Positions 1 through 5,893 of a stretch of 5,893 nt of DNA are shown one piece after another (the first letter of the stretch is position 1; every line of letters starts with the position of its first letter). The notes beneath the pieces were generated by a model, which saw only the letters and a list, made by a program, of their open reading frames with translations, did not search any database and was not told the DNA's origin. A program made the translations under genes and the position numbers. Origin of the DNA: an uncultured Acidimicrobiales bacterium. GTDB taxonomy: Bacteria; Actinomycetota; Acidimicrobiia; Acidimicrobiales; Aldehydirespiratoraceae. The DNA is taken from the NCBI GenBank assembly GCA_938091985.1, contig CALKOE010000085.1, positions 1-5,893 of the forward strand. Direction: 5' to 3'.

Positions 1-410
1 CGGCGGCGTGTTCGTGGCGCGCTCCCAGCGACTGGTCGGTTCTCGGGTTCTCCGAGCGCCAGCTCGCGTTGAAGTCTCAGGACGACGACCGGCGCCCGGC
101 CGCGGTGGTCAACGACCTGCTGCGACTGCGTGGCCGCGGCACGACTGATCTCGACGCCGCGTTGCGCGGCTCGGCGCGTCAGCTCGAACGTTCCCGCGCC
201 AAGCGGCGGGTGACGATCCTGCTCTCCGACTGCCGGGCCACCGCCGGCGTCGACCCCCTGGCGGCGGCGCGTCGCCTCGACGAGTTGTGCATCATCGCGC
301 CGGCCGACGACGCCGACGACGCGGCCGACTTCGCCCGTCGCGCTGGTGCCCGATTCGCCACGGTCGAGCGCGCGTTCGACATCCCGGCGGCCTTGGCCAG
401 CGTGCTCTGA
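1..410 (+). CDS. VWA domain protein, 3' part (5' end outside window)
   Basis: The reading frame is open from the left edge and ends at TGA 408-410. A TTG at 69 could be taken as a start, but the frame continues upstream with plausible protein (…WSVLGFSERQLALKSQ), so the true start lies outside the window. What remains looks like the second half of a von Willebrand factor A domain. The sequence GRGTTDLDAAL, with threonines encoded at 141 and 144, fits the metal-binding (MIDAS) threonine. VTILLSDCRAT, with Asp encoded at 228-230, fits the MIDAS aspartate after a hydrophobic beta strand. The DxSxS part of the MIDAS would be upstream and is not visible. The end (RRAGARFATVERAFDIPAALASVL) resembles the last helix of such domains. 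VWA proteins of this bacterial type often sit beside MoxR-type AAA+ ATPases and help assemble or activate metalloenzymes. That partner is not visible here, so the role is inferred. No signal peptide or membrane segment is seen in this part. Confidence 0.72.
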   Translation, partial: AACSWRAPSDWSVLGFSERQLALKSQDDDRRPAAVVNDLLRLRGRGTTDLDAALRGSARQLERSRAKRRVTILLSDCRATAGVDPLAAARRLDELCIIAPADDADDAADFARRAGARFATVERAFDIPAALASVL

Positions 411-479
411 CCTGTTTCCGGTCACGTTCCCACGATCTCGAGCACTCTCCGCGGTCTTCCGTTGACGGCGGGTGACCGC

Positions 480-485
480 TACTCT
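480..485 (+). promoter_or_regulatory. Putative -10 element (TACTCT) for the acyltransferase gene, leaderless type
   Basis: TACTCT matches the actinobacterial TANNNT -10 pattern. It is followed by exactly 7 nt (GGGCACC) and then GTG at 493, so transcription would begin at or next to the start codon. The same spacing occurs at two other genes in the window. A TTGACG lies at 462-467, but only 12 bp separate it from this hexamer, too short for a standard -35, so I do not pair them. There is no convincing Shine-Dalgarno sequence before 493. Confidence 0.5.
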
Positions 486-492
486 GGGCACC

Positions 493-1737
493 GTGACTCG
501 GCCTGCTAACCGCACGATCCGCGCTTTCGGCGGCTATCAGCCCGGTCTCGATGGCATCCGCGGTCTCGGGATGTTCGCGATGCTCGGCTACCACGCCCAA
601 ATGGGCTGGGCCGACGGCGCGTTCTTGTCCCTCTCGCAGTTCTTCACCCTTTCCGGGTTCCTCATCACCGCGATCCTGCTCGACGGTCGACGCACTTCGG
701 GCACGGTCGACCTGAAGAGCTTTTGGATTCGACGGTTCCGACGCCTCGCACCGGCTGCGTTCCTCGGGCTGGCCGGCGTGGCGCTCTTCGGGGCAACGGT
801 CGCGACGCGGACGCAGGCCGAGCGACTGCCGGGCGAGATGCTCGGCGTCGTCACCTATGTCGTCAATTGGGTCTTTGTGTCGACGGAGCAGTCGTACACC
901 GACCTGTTTGCCTCGCCGTCGCCCGTTCAGCACTACTGGTCACTGGCAGTGGAGGAGCAGTTCTACCTGATCATCCCGATCGCGATGTTCCTCTTCTTTC
1001 GCTCTGGTGCCCGGGCCCGCACGATCGGCATCGTGATCGGGCTCGTCGCCCTGGTGTCGACGCTTTGGATGTTGCACCTGTTCGAGTCCGGCACCGATCT
1101 CGACCGGATCTACTACGGCACCGACACTCGCCTCGCCGAGATGCTGATCGGCGCCCTCCTCGCGGTGATCCTCGACACCGTCGGCCACGAGGCAGTGATG
1201 CGACGTCGACGCGAGTTCGCGGTCGCAGGGGCGCTCTCCTTCGTCGTTCTCGCGTGGATGTGGATCGAGCTGTCGTTGACCGATGACTTCACTTGGCAGG
1301 GAGCGTTCCAGCTCAACGCAGTGCTGACGTGTGTGTTGATCCTCTCCGTCATCGCCGCTGCGGGCCCGGTGGCGCGCCTCTATTCCCTGCGGCCACTCGT
1401 AGAGCTCGGCAAGCTCAGCTACGGGGTCTACATCTTTCACTTCCCCGCTCTTCTTGTGGCTCACAGAGGAGCGGACAGGGCTCGACCAGTGGCCGCTGTT
1501 CGCGCTTCGGGTGAGCATCAGCGTGGCCCTTGCGTTCGTCTCGAACCGCTTTATCGAACTTCCGATTCGCCACGGCGCCAAGCTCGGTCTGCCCCCGTTG
1601 GCGCGGGTGGTTTCCTATCCAGCGATCGGTGGCGCGCTGGTGGTCGTCGCCCTGCTGACGGCGAACACTTCGGGCGACGATCCGCTGGCCACGCTACGCA
1701 CCGACGGCGATCAGGCGGTCGCCGTAGCGGCCGATGA
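493..1737 (+). CDS. Acyltransferase-3 (OafA-type) membrane O-acyltransferase, N-terminal part, frameshifted
   Basis: This is the membrane acyl-transfer half of an acyltransferase-3 protein. The family moves acyl groups (often acetyl) across the membrane onto sugars of polysaccharides, peptidoglycan or glycolipids. Visible family marks, numbered from GTG 493: the first helix with conserved His34 (GYHAQ), the FFTLSGFLIT motif, the basic loop FWIRRFRRLAPA, the signature YWSLAVEEQFYLIIP, and KLSYGVYIFHFP near residue 318. Several hydrophobic helices separate them, about nine before the break. After the C4 run at 1443-1446 the frame turns into arginine-rich, non-family sequence and stops at TGA 1735-1737; everything past about 1446 in this frame is probably not real protein. 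The family sequence resumes without a gap in the +1 frame (see the next CDS). GTG 472 is an in-frame alternative start; 493 is preferred because TANNNT lies 7 nt upstream. It is likely the first gene of a plus-strand unit with the dioxygenase. Confidence 0.85.
   Translation: MTRPANRTIRAFGGYQPGLDGIRGLGMFAMLGYHAQMGWADGAFLSLSQFFTLSGFLITAILLDGRRTSGTVDLKSFWIRRFRRLAPAAFLGLAGVALFGATVATRTQAERLPGEMLGVVTYVVNWVFVSTEQSYTDLFASPSPVQHYWSLAVEEQFYLIIPIAMFLFFRSGARARTIGIVIGLVALVSTLWMLHLFESGTDLDRIYYGTDTRLAEMLIGALLAVILDTVGHEAVMRRRREFAVAGALSFVVLAWMWIELSLTDDFTWQGAFQLNAVLTCVLILSVIAAAGPVARLYSLRPLVELGKLSYGVYIFHFPALLVAHRGADRARPVAAVRASGEHQRGPCVRLEPLYRTSDSPRRQARSAPVGAGGFLSSDRWRAGGRRPADGEHFGRRSAGHATHRRRSGGRRSGR
1443..1446 (+). 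other. Frameshift site: C4 run inside the acyltransferase gene
   Basis: Read as given, the frame yields HFPALLVAHRG and departs from the family. With one C removed from this run it yields HFPLFLWLTEERTGLDQW, the expected continuation of an acyltransferase-3 helix, and stays open to 3016. A one-base insertion explains the split exactly. It could be a sequencing or assembly error, or a real inactivating mutation. I see no slippery heptamer that would support programmed frameshifting. Confidence 0.85.
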
Positions 1738-3016
1738 CGGCGTGCTCGACATTCTTGTGATCAGCGAGTCGGTGAGCGGTGCCGTCGAAGTCGAGTTCGA
1801 GCAGTTGGTGGAGAGCGCCGCTCAGGTGGAGTTCACTCACGTCGACGCCGCATGTCTCGGCCTCGTCCGGCGCGACGCCGGACCGATCTGTGCGAGCTGG
1901 GAAGCAGATTGGGCAGCGGCGATTGCCCGGCACGATCCGGACGCCGTGGTGTTCTTCGTGGACGACTGGGTCGGTGATCCGCTTGCCGACCTCGCGGCCG
2001 AGTCGGGCGAGAACCTCGACGACACTGCGATGGCGACTGAACTTCTGAGCAATGGGTTCGACGTGCTCACCGCGGCCGATGCGCCGGTTGTCTTCGCGTC
2101 GTCGGCTGCGACCTTCCAGCAGGTGTTCGCCCGAAGCGTCACTCCCTTCCAGCGGGCGATGGCGCTGCTCGCACCCGCTCGCGACGATGTCTTCGCCGTG
2201 CTCTCAGGGGCGATGCCCGACCCGGCGGTGGTGCCGGAGGAAGAGATCGCCGCAGCATCGGCACAGGTGCTGCTCGATGGCGCAGCGCTCTACCAGCGGG
2301 CCGATCGAGGCGACGACACCCGGGTGCTCATCGTCGGAGACTCTCAGGCCCGGTCGCTTGGCTACGGCTTGGAGCGTTGGGGTCCCGACAACGGCGCGTG
2401 GGTTTGGAACGTGGCAGTCAACGGCTGTGGCCTTGCGGACGAGGGAATGACGTTCGGATCGGGCGAGCCGGCACCGGTCCGCGAGGAATGCGCCCGCGTG
2501 CTTTCAGATCTCGAACGTCAGATCGCGTCGTTCGAGCCTGATCTGGTCGTCGTGTTCTCGAGCACTTGGGACCTCGGTCGTCGCCAACTCGACGACTGGG
2601 ATGGTCCATCAGACGTCGGCGACCCACGGTTCCGCGAGTACCTGTTGCGCGAGTACGAAGCGGCCGTTGATGTGCTGAGCGCCGGCGGGGCGGGAATCGT
2701 CTGGATGCTGCCACCTTGCGTGGATCTGCCCGACACCGCTCTCCCGGCCGTCGATGGGCTCGACGCCGACGCGGCCCGTCTCACGCTCAACGAGGTGATC
2801 ATTCCGACCCTCGTTGCCGGCGCCGAGGCCGATGGGACCGAGATCGCAGTCTTCGATCTCGACGCGGTGCTGTGCCCCGGTGGCGAGCCGCTCCGAGAGG
2901 CCGACGGCGTCCGCCCGATCCGAGGTGACGGCGTACACTTCAACGTCGAAGGCTCGGCTTGGTTCGCCGACAAGTACGGCGACGAGATCGTAGAACTCGG
3001 AGCGACCACACAATGA
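1447..3016 (+). CDS. C-terminal part of the acyltransferase: last membrane helices plus SGNH-hydrolase region
   Basis: This is the continuation of the gene starting at 493; the repaired product would be 840 residues (numbering below). The first in-frame start after the break is TTG 1454, which is not a convincing independent start. It opens with the missing helices: LFLWL, then ALRVSISVALAFVSNRFIELPIRHG (a classic acyltransferase-3 ending), then SYPAIGGALVVVALLTA. The rest is soluble and should lie outside the membrane. At about 610-840 is an SGNH hydrolase/transferase domain: block I VLIVGDSQARS (Ser617), NGCG (Cys645) with a second Cys666, strand PDLVVVFSSTWD, and block V DGVHF (Asp812, His815). 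SGNH domains on these proteins usually complete transfer of the acyl group to the final glycan. Before it, at about 417-580, is a related but divergent module (ILVISESVSG, Cys454, Cys466, DPDAVVFFVDDW) without DxxH. The stop overlaps the next gene's ATG. Confidence 0.82.
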
Positions 3017-4026
3017 CCGACACGATTGATGTGCTGCTCGATGAGGCGCAGTCGCTGGCGGGCGGTGGGCGGCTCGAGGAGGCCATCGATCTCCTCGCCG
3101 ACGCAAATCGCAGCGCCCCCGATCACCGTGTCGAACAACGCATCCTCGAACTACGTCACGTAGCCGCCGACGGTGTGCTCGCAGCGGCCACGCCGGCTCC
3201 CTGGCCTCGGCCCGCACCGGATCGGTTTCCGTCCGGCGAGATCCCCGAGGTGGCCGTCGACGATCTCGACTCCGACACCATCGCCTCGGCGCTTCAGAAC
3301 CACGGGTCGCTCCTGGTGCGCGGGCTCGTCGACCCTGAACGGGCTGCGGCCCTGCGCGACACCATCGACCGGGCGTTCGACGGGGCGGCCCGAGTTCGAG
3401 AGGAGCCGGGGGCCGATGTCGGTCCTGATCTCGTGCCGTTTCAGCCGGCGGAGAAGTATCCGTTCGGAATCTACGAGCGAGCGTTCGCCAACTTCGGGAG
3501 TGGTGTGCTCGGCGTGGATTCACCGCGGGCGATGTTTCAGATGACCGACGCACTCGAGGCGGCTGGCGTGCGCTCGATCTTCACCGAGTACTTCGACGAA
3601 CGTCCGGTCTTCTCGGTGAAGAAGACCACGTTGCGCCGTACCGAGCCGGGCTCCCTCGCAGGGTGGCACCAGGACGGGGCCTTTCTCGGCACGGAGACTC
3701 GGGCGCTCAACGTGTGGACGGCCCTGTCGCCCTGCGGCGTCGAGGCGCCCAGCCTTGATGTCTTCGCTGACTCGTTCGACCATCTCGTGCCGACCGGCGG
3801 ACCGGAGATCTACGACTGGTCGGTGAGCGACGAGACTGCGGAGAGCTACGACACGTCGAAGATCGTGCGCCCGGTGTTCGACACCGGTGATGCATTGCTG
3901 TTCGACCACATGACGTTGCATCGCACGGGAGTGGATCCGTCGATGACGAAGACCCGCTATGCGATCGAGATGTGGTTCTTCGCTCCATCGACCTACCCGA
4001 TGGAACAGATCCCGATCTGCTTCTAG
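3013..4026 (+). CDS. PhyH-family Fe(II)/2-oxoglutarate dioxygenase with TPR-like N-terminus
   Basis: This 337-residue protein fits the phytanoyl-CoA dioxygenase (PhyH) family, which uses non-haem iron, oxygen and 2-oxoglutarate to hydroxylate a wide range of substrates. The likely iron ligands are His219 and Asp221 in GWHQDGAF and His303 in DHMTLHRTG. Arg315 in KTRYAIEMWF is placed to hold the 2-oxoglutarate carboxylate. The double-stranded beta-helix core spans about 75-330. Residues about 1-55 (LDEAQSLAGGGRLEEAIDLLADANRSAPDH…) look like one TPR-type helical hairpin, unusual for a plain PhyH enzyme and perhaps a contact surface. There is no signal peptide, so it should be cytoplasmic. ATG 3013 is chosen over an upstream in-frame start at 2959 because it gives the ATGA overlap with the acyltransferase stop (TGA 3014-3016), typical of translational coupling. 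The substrate cannot be told from sequence. Co-transcription with an envelope acyltransferase hints at lipid or sugar modification; this is inference. Confidence 0.85.
   Translation: MTDTIDVLLDEAQSLAGGGRLEEAIDLLADANRSAPDHRVEQRILELRHVAADGVLAAATPAPWPRPAPDRFPSGEIPEVAVDDLDSDTIASALQNHGSLLVRGLVDPERAAALRDTIDRAFDGAARVREEPGADVGPDLVPFQPAEKYPFGIYERAFANFGSGVLGVDSPRAMFQMTDALEAAGVRSIFTEYFDERPVFSVKKTTLRRTEPGSLAGWHQDGAFLGTETRALNVWTALSPCGVEAPSLDVFADSFDHLVPTGGPEIYDWSVSDETAESYDTSKIVRPVFDTGDALLFDHMTLHRTGVDPSMTKTRYAIEMWFFAPSTYPMEQIPICF
4023..4026. other. Interlocked convergent stop codons on CTAG
   Basis: The dioxygenase ends with TAG at 4024-4026 (+). The amidohydrolase ends with TAG reading 4025 to 4023 (-). 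Both stops lie on one palindromic CTAG, so the two coding regions overlap by two bases. No intergenic space is left for a terminator, and no hairpin plus T-run is evident around it. Confidence 0.9.
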
Positions 4027-5732
4027 CGAGGGTCGATCTGCGGGCCGCGTACGAGCCGCCCCGGGTGCTCGCCGGTGAACTGGTCATCGACCACGGTGAC
4101 GGCGCCGCGACAGATGGTGGCGCCATAGCCCTGCGCCTTCTGGACGTAGCGGTTGGCGCCGGTCGGCAGATCGCCCACGAGGTGGGGGAGTTCAACGCCG
4201 AGTCCGTCCATGTCGATGATGTTGAGGTCGGCGCGAAGGCCAGGCGCGATCAGGCCTCGATCGCGGAGACCGTAGAGCTCGGCGGTCTGGCGCGTCTGGC
4301 GATGGATGACCCACTCCAGCGGCATGTGGTCGCCCCTGACGCGGTCGCGGGCCCAGAACTGCAGCATGAAGGTGGGCATGCCGCCGTCGGCGATCGTGCC
4401 GCAATGGGCCCCGGCGTCAGCGAGTCCCATCCGAGTGTGGGGATGTTGGTGGAGCTCCCAAAGATGATCGAGGTTGTGGTTCGAGTAGTTGAAGAGCGGA
4501 AAGTAGAGCAGGCCGCGACCGTTCTCGGTCATGAGGTGGTCGTAGGCGATCTCGGCGGGGGTGCGAGGGTCGGAGACGGCGAGCGCTGCGCAGGTAGCGG
4601 AAGGGTCGGGCTCGTAGTCGGCCTCGCCCGCGAATGGGTAGAGCTTGTCCCATGTGCGGGTGACTGAGTTCATGAAGTCGCTCCACACCGCGGGGACTTC
4701 GGTGGTGAGGGCGGTGCGCACATCGTCGCGGCGCAACTCGACAAGTCGCTCCGCTTCCGGCAGCTGACCGATGAGGCCCCAGGTCGGGCAGAGCATGAAC
4801 GGGTTCACCGTGGCTGACCACGACTCGAGGATGCCAACCGGTCGCCCGGAGACCTGGGCGAGCACGTTGAGTCCTTCAGCTTGGGCTTTGTCGAGGAGCC
4901 GAAGGTCTTCGCGCCAGAGGTCGGGTGCGTAGTCGGGCTGGTTCAGATTGAAGACCACGGGCTGCTTCGTGACCTCGGCCACGGCTCGCATCCACGCGAA
5001 GGACTCGGGCACGTCGGCGTGATGGGTGGCGGTCTGAAAGACGCCGTGACCGACCTGGCGGATCGCATCGGCGATTGCCAAGAGTTCGTCGTCGGTGGCG
5101 AACGTGCCGGGCACGAGTTCGCCATCGACCGACTTGTGTAGCGGCGTGCGCGAGGTGGAGAACCCGAGCGCTCCGACCTCGAGCGCTTCTTGCACGAGGT
5201 CGGCCATACGGCCGATGTCGTCGGTCGACGCATCGCCGAGGGCTCGTTCGCCCATCACATAAGCGCGCAGCGCGCCGTGGGGGATCTGGGCGCCCAGATC
5301 GAGAACCCAGGACCGCTGCTGGAGATCGTCGAGATATTCGGGGAACGTTTCCCAACCCCACTCGATGCCGTCGGTGAGCGCAGCGCCGGGGATGTCTTCG
5401 ACGCCTTCCATCAGTTCGATCAGCCAGTCGCGGCGGTCGGCAGCGACGGGGGCGAACCCCACGCCGCAATTGCCCATCACCACCGAGGTGACGCCGTGCC
5501 AGCCCGAGGGAGTCAGCTCGGGGTCCCACGTGGCTTGTGCGTCGTAGTGGGTGTGGGTGTCGACGAATCCCGGACTCACGACACGGCCATCGGCATCGAT
5601 CTCGCGTCGGCCTGGACCCACGTCGTCGCCCACGGCGACGATCGTCTCGCCATCGACGGCGACGTCGCCGGGTACCGCTGGGCTCCCTGAGCCGTCGATG
5701 ATCTGACCATTTCGTATGACGAGATCGTGCAT
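4023..5732 (-). CDS. D-aminoacylase / N-acyl-D-amino-acid deacylase-type amidohydrolase
   Basis: The product (569 residues from ATG 5732) belongs to the amidohydrolase superfamily, D-aminoacylase group (COG3653-like), metal enzymes that hydrolyse N-acyl or related amide bonds. The N-terminal beta-sandwich (MHDLVIRNGQIIDGSG…) leads into GFVDTHTHYDAQ with metal ligands His60 and His62. Cys89 in VMGNCGVGFAP matches the cysteine ligand of D-aminoacylases. THHAD (His237/His238) could give the next histidine. LADAGAHCGTIADGG supplies the catalytic Asp439. The C-terminus ends with the usual GLRADLNIIDMDGLG strand returning to the sandwich. Oddly, where classic D-aminoacylases carry a second histidine (SHxK region) this protein reads VVFNLNQ, so metal binding or substrate may differ. 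TTG 5738 is an alternative start two codons upstream; ATG 5732 is preferred because TACGCT lies exactly 7 nt before it. No signal peptide is seen, so it is probably cytoplasmic. The exact substrate is unknown. Confidence 0.85.
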   Translation of the reverse strand: MHDLVIRNGQIIDGSGSPAVPGDVAVDGETIVAVGDDVGPGRREIDADGRVVSPGFVDTHTHYDAQATWDPELTPSGWHGVTSVVMGNCGVGFAPVAADRRDWLIELMEGVEDIPGAALTDGIEWGWETFPEYLDDLQQRSWVLDLGAQIPHGALRAYVMGERALGDASTDDIGRMADLVQEALEVGALGFSTSRTPLHKSVDGELVPGTFATDDELLAIADAIRQVGHGVFQTATHHADVPESFAWMRAVAEVTKQPVVFNLNQPDYAPDLWREDLRLLDKAQAEGLNVLAQVSGRPVGILESWSATVNPFMLCPTWGLIGQLPEAERLVELRRDDVRTALTTEVPAVWSDFMNSVTRTWDKLYPFAGEADYEPDPSATCAALAVSDPRTPAEIAYDHLMTENGRGLLYFPLFNYSNHNLDHLWELHQHPHTRMGLADAGAHCGTIADGGMPTFMLQFWARDRVRGDHMPLEWVIHRQTRQTAELYGLRDRGLIAPGLRADLNIIDMDGLGVELPHLVGDLPTGANRYVQKAQGYGATICRGAVTVVDDQFTGEHPGRLVRGPQIDPR

Positions 5733-5739
5733 GGCCAAG

Positions 5740-5745
5740 AGCGTA
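5740..5745 (-). promoter_or_regulatory. Putative -10 element (TACGCT) for the amidohydrolase gene, leaderless type
   Basis: On the minus strand TACGCT is followed by 7 nt (CTTGGCC) and then ATG at 5732. This is the same TANNNT-N7-start geometry as at 480 and 5761. No recognisable -35 is seen at normal spacing, and no Shine-Dalgarno sequence precedes the ATG. Confidence 0.5.
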
Positions 5746-5760
5746 GGCGGAGCCGGGGGC

Positions 5761-5766
5761 TACCGT
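5761..5766 (+). promoter_or_regulatory. Putative -10 element (TACCGT) for the MftF-like gene, leaderless type
   Basis: TACCGT is followed by 7 nt (CCTGTGC) and then ATG at 5774. It lies only 15 bp from the minus-strand -10 of the amidohydrolase, so the two divergent promoters would share the same short region and could interfere or be jointly regulated. No clear -35 is visible. Confidence 0.5.
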
Positions 5767-5773
5767 CCTGTGC

Positions 5774-5893
5774 ATGGACCCGACGCTCCCTCCCGCGGGA
5801 ATCGGCCTGGTGCCCGACGCGGGTCTCCGGCGAATCGACGATGGGCGGGTGTTGATCGGAGGTTCGCCACTGCGGATCGTGAAGCTCTCCGAC
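5774..5893 (+). CDS. mftF: Probable mycofactocin glycosyltransferase MftF, N-terminal 40 residues (runs off right edge)
   Basis: The frame is open from ATG 5774 to the window end and encodes 40 residues. The stretch GLVPDAGLRRIDDGRVLIGGSPLRIVKLSD closely fits the N-terminal segment of mycofactocin system glycosyltransferases (pattern like 'D..vr.l..G..LlGGSP.RllrL'), which precedes the glycosyltransferase family 2 domain. MftF adds glucose units to the peptide-derived redox cofactor mycofactocin in actinobacteria. The catalytic domain is outside the window, so the call rests on this short motif and on recall of the family. The start is supported by TANNNT 7 nt upstream. It is divergent from the amidohydrolase, with the two start codons separated by 41 bp. 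If correct, further mycofactocin genes may lie to the right. Confidence 0.65.
   Translation, partial: MDPTLPPAGIGLVPDAGLRRIDDGRVLIGGSPLRIVKLSD

Noticed and set aside
304..327. GACGAC/GCC repeats near the VWA protein C-terminus
   Set aside because: They encode an acidic DDADDAAD stretch within a continuous coding frame; ordinary codon-level repetition and not a separate repeat element.
419..478. Inverted repeat CGGTCAC (419-425) / GTGACCG (472-478) flanking the gap before the acyltransferase
   Set aside because: Only 7 bp arms separated by 46 bp in GC-rich DNA, with no T-run; too weak for a terminator or operator call.
462..485. TTGACG (462-467) as a -35 paired with TACTCT (480-485)
   Set aside because: The spacer is 12 bp, well short of the usual 16-18 bp, so only the -10 was kept.
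1435..1460. Programmed ribosomal frameshifting at the C4 run
   Set aside because: There is no canonical slippery heptamer or obvious stimulatory hairpin, and the family normally needs the full protein in one frame; an error or mutation is simpler.
2609..3553. Long antisense open frame of 314 codons spanning the acyltransferase end and dioxygenase start
   Set aside because: Arginine/proline-rich, low-complexity translation typical of GC-rich shadow frames, and it lies across two well-supported genes.
3972..4667. Plus-strand open frame of 231 codons opposite the amidohydrolase 3' half
   Set aside because: It is the mirror frame of a gene with clear family motifs, and it shows no recognisable domain.

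Overview
The window is high-GC DNA (roughly two thirds G+C) with strongly GC-biased third codon positions. It most resembles a high-GC actinobacterium. The gene set and a recurring promoter layout suggest something near Acidimicrobiia, but that placement is inference from style and not from a marker gene.

Layout from left to right: (1) The 3' end of a von Willebrand factor A (VWA) domain protein, entering from the left edge and ending at 410. (2) An 82-bp gap holding a probable leaderless promoter. (3) A long membrane O-acyltransferase (acyltransferase-3 / OafA type) fused to an extracytoplasmic SGNH-hydrolase region, about 493-3016. It is split by a single-base frameshift at a C4 run (1443-1446). 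Removing one C restores a continuous 840-residue protein. The soluble part appears to hold two SGNH-like modules, the first lacking the usual catalytic residues. (4) A PhyH-type Fe(II)/2-oxoglutarate dioxygenase with a TPR-like N-terminus (3013-4026), overlapping the preceding gene by ATGA and so probably translationally coupled. (5) On the minus strand, a D-aminoacylase / N-acyl-D-amino-acid deacylase-type amidohydrolase (5732 to 4023). Its stop codon interlocks with the dioxygenase stop on one CTAG. (6) Divergent from it, the first 40 codons of a protein resembling the mycofactocin glycosyltransferase MftF (5774 to the right edge).

The acyltransferase and dioxygenase form a two-gene plus-strand unit, likely modifying a secreted or envelope glycan or lipid and oxidising an unknown substrate. 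The amidohydrolase and MftF-like gene are driven from a very compact divergent promoter region. Three genes (acyltransferase, amidohydrolase, MftF-like) share an identical arrangement: a TANNNT hexamer, exactly 7 nt, then the start codon. This is the pattern expected of leaderless transcription and I used it to choose starts.

The points most worth a second look are the frameshift, the probable tandem active/degenerate SGNH modules, the repeated leaderless-promoter geometry, and the possible edge of a mycofactocin locus. I see no RNA genes, CRISPR arrays, insertion sequences or other mobile elements.
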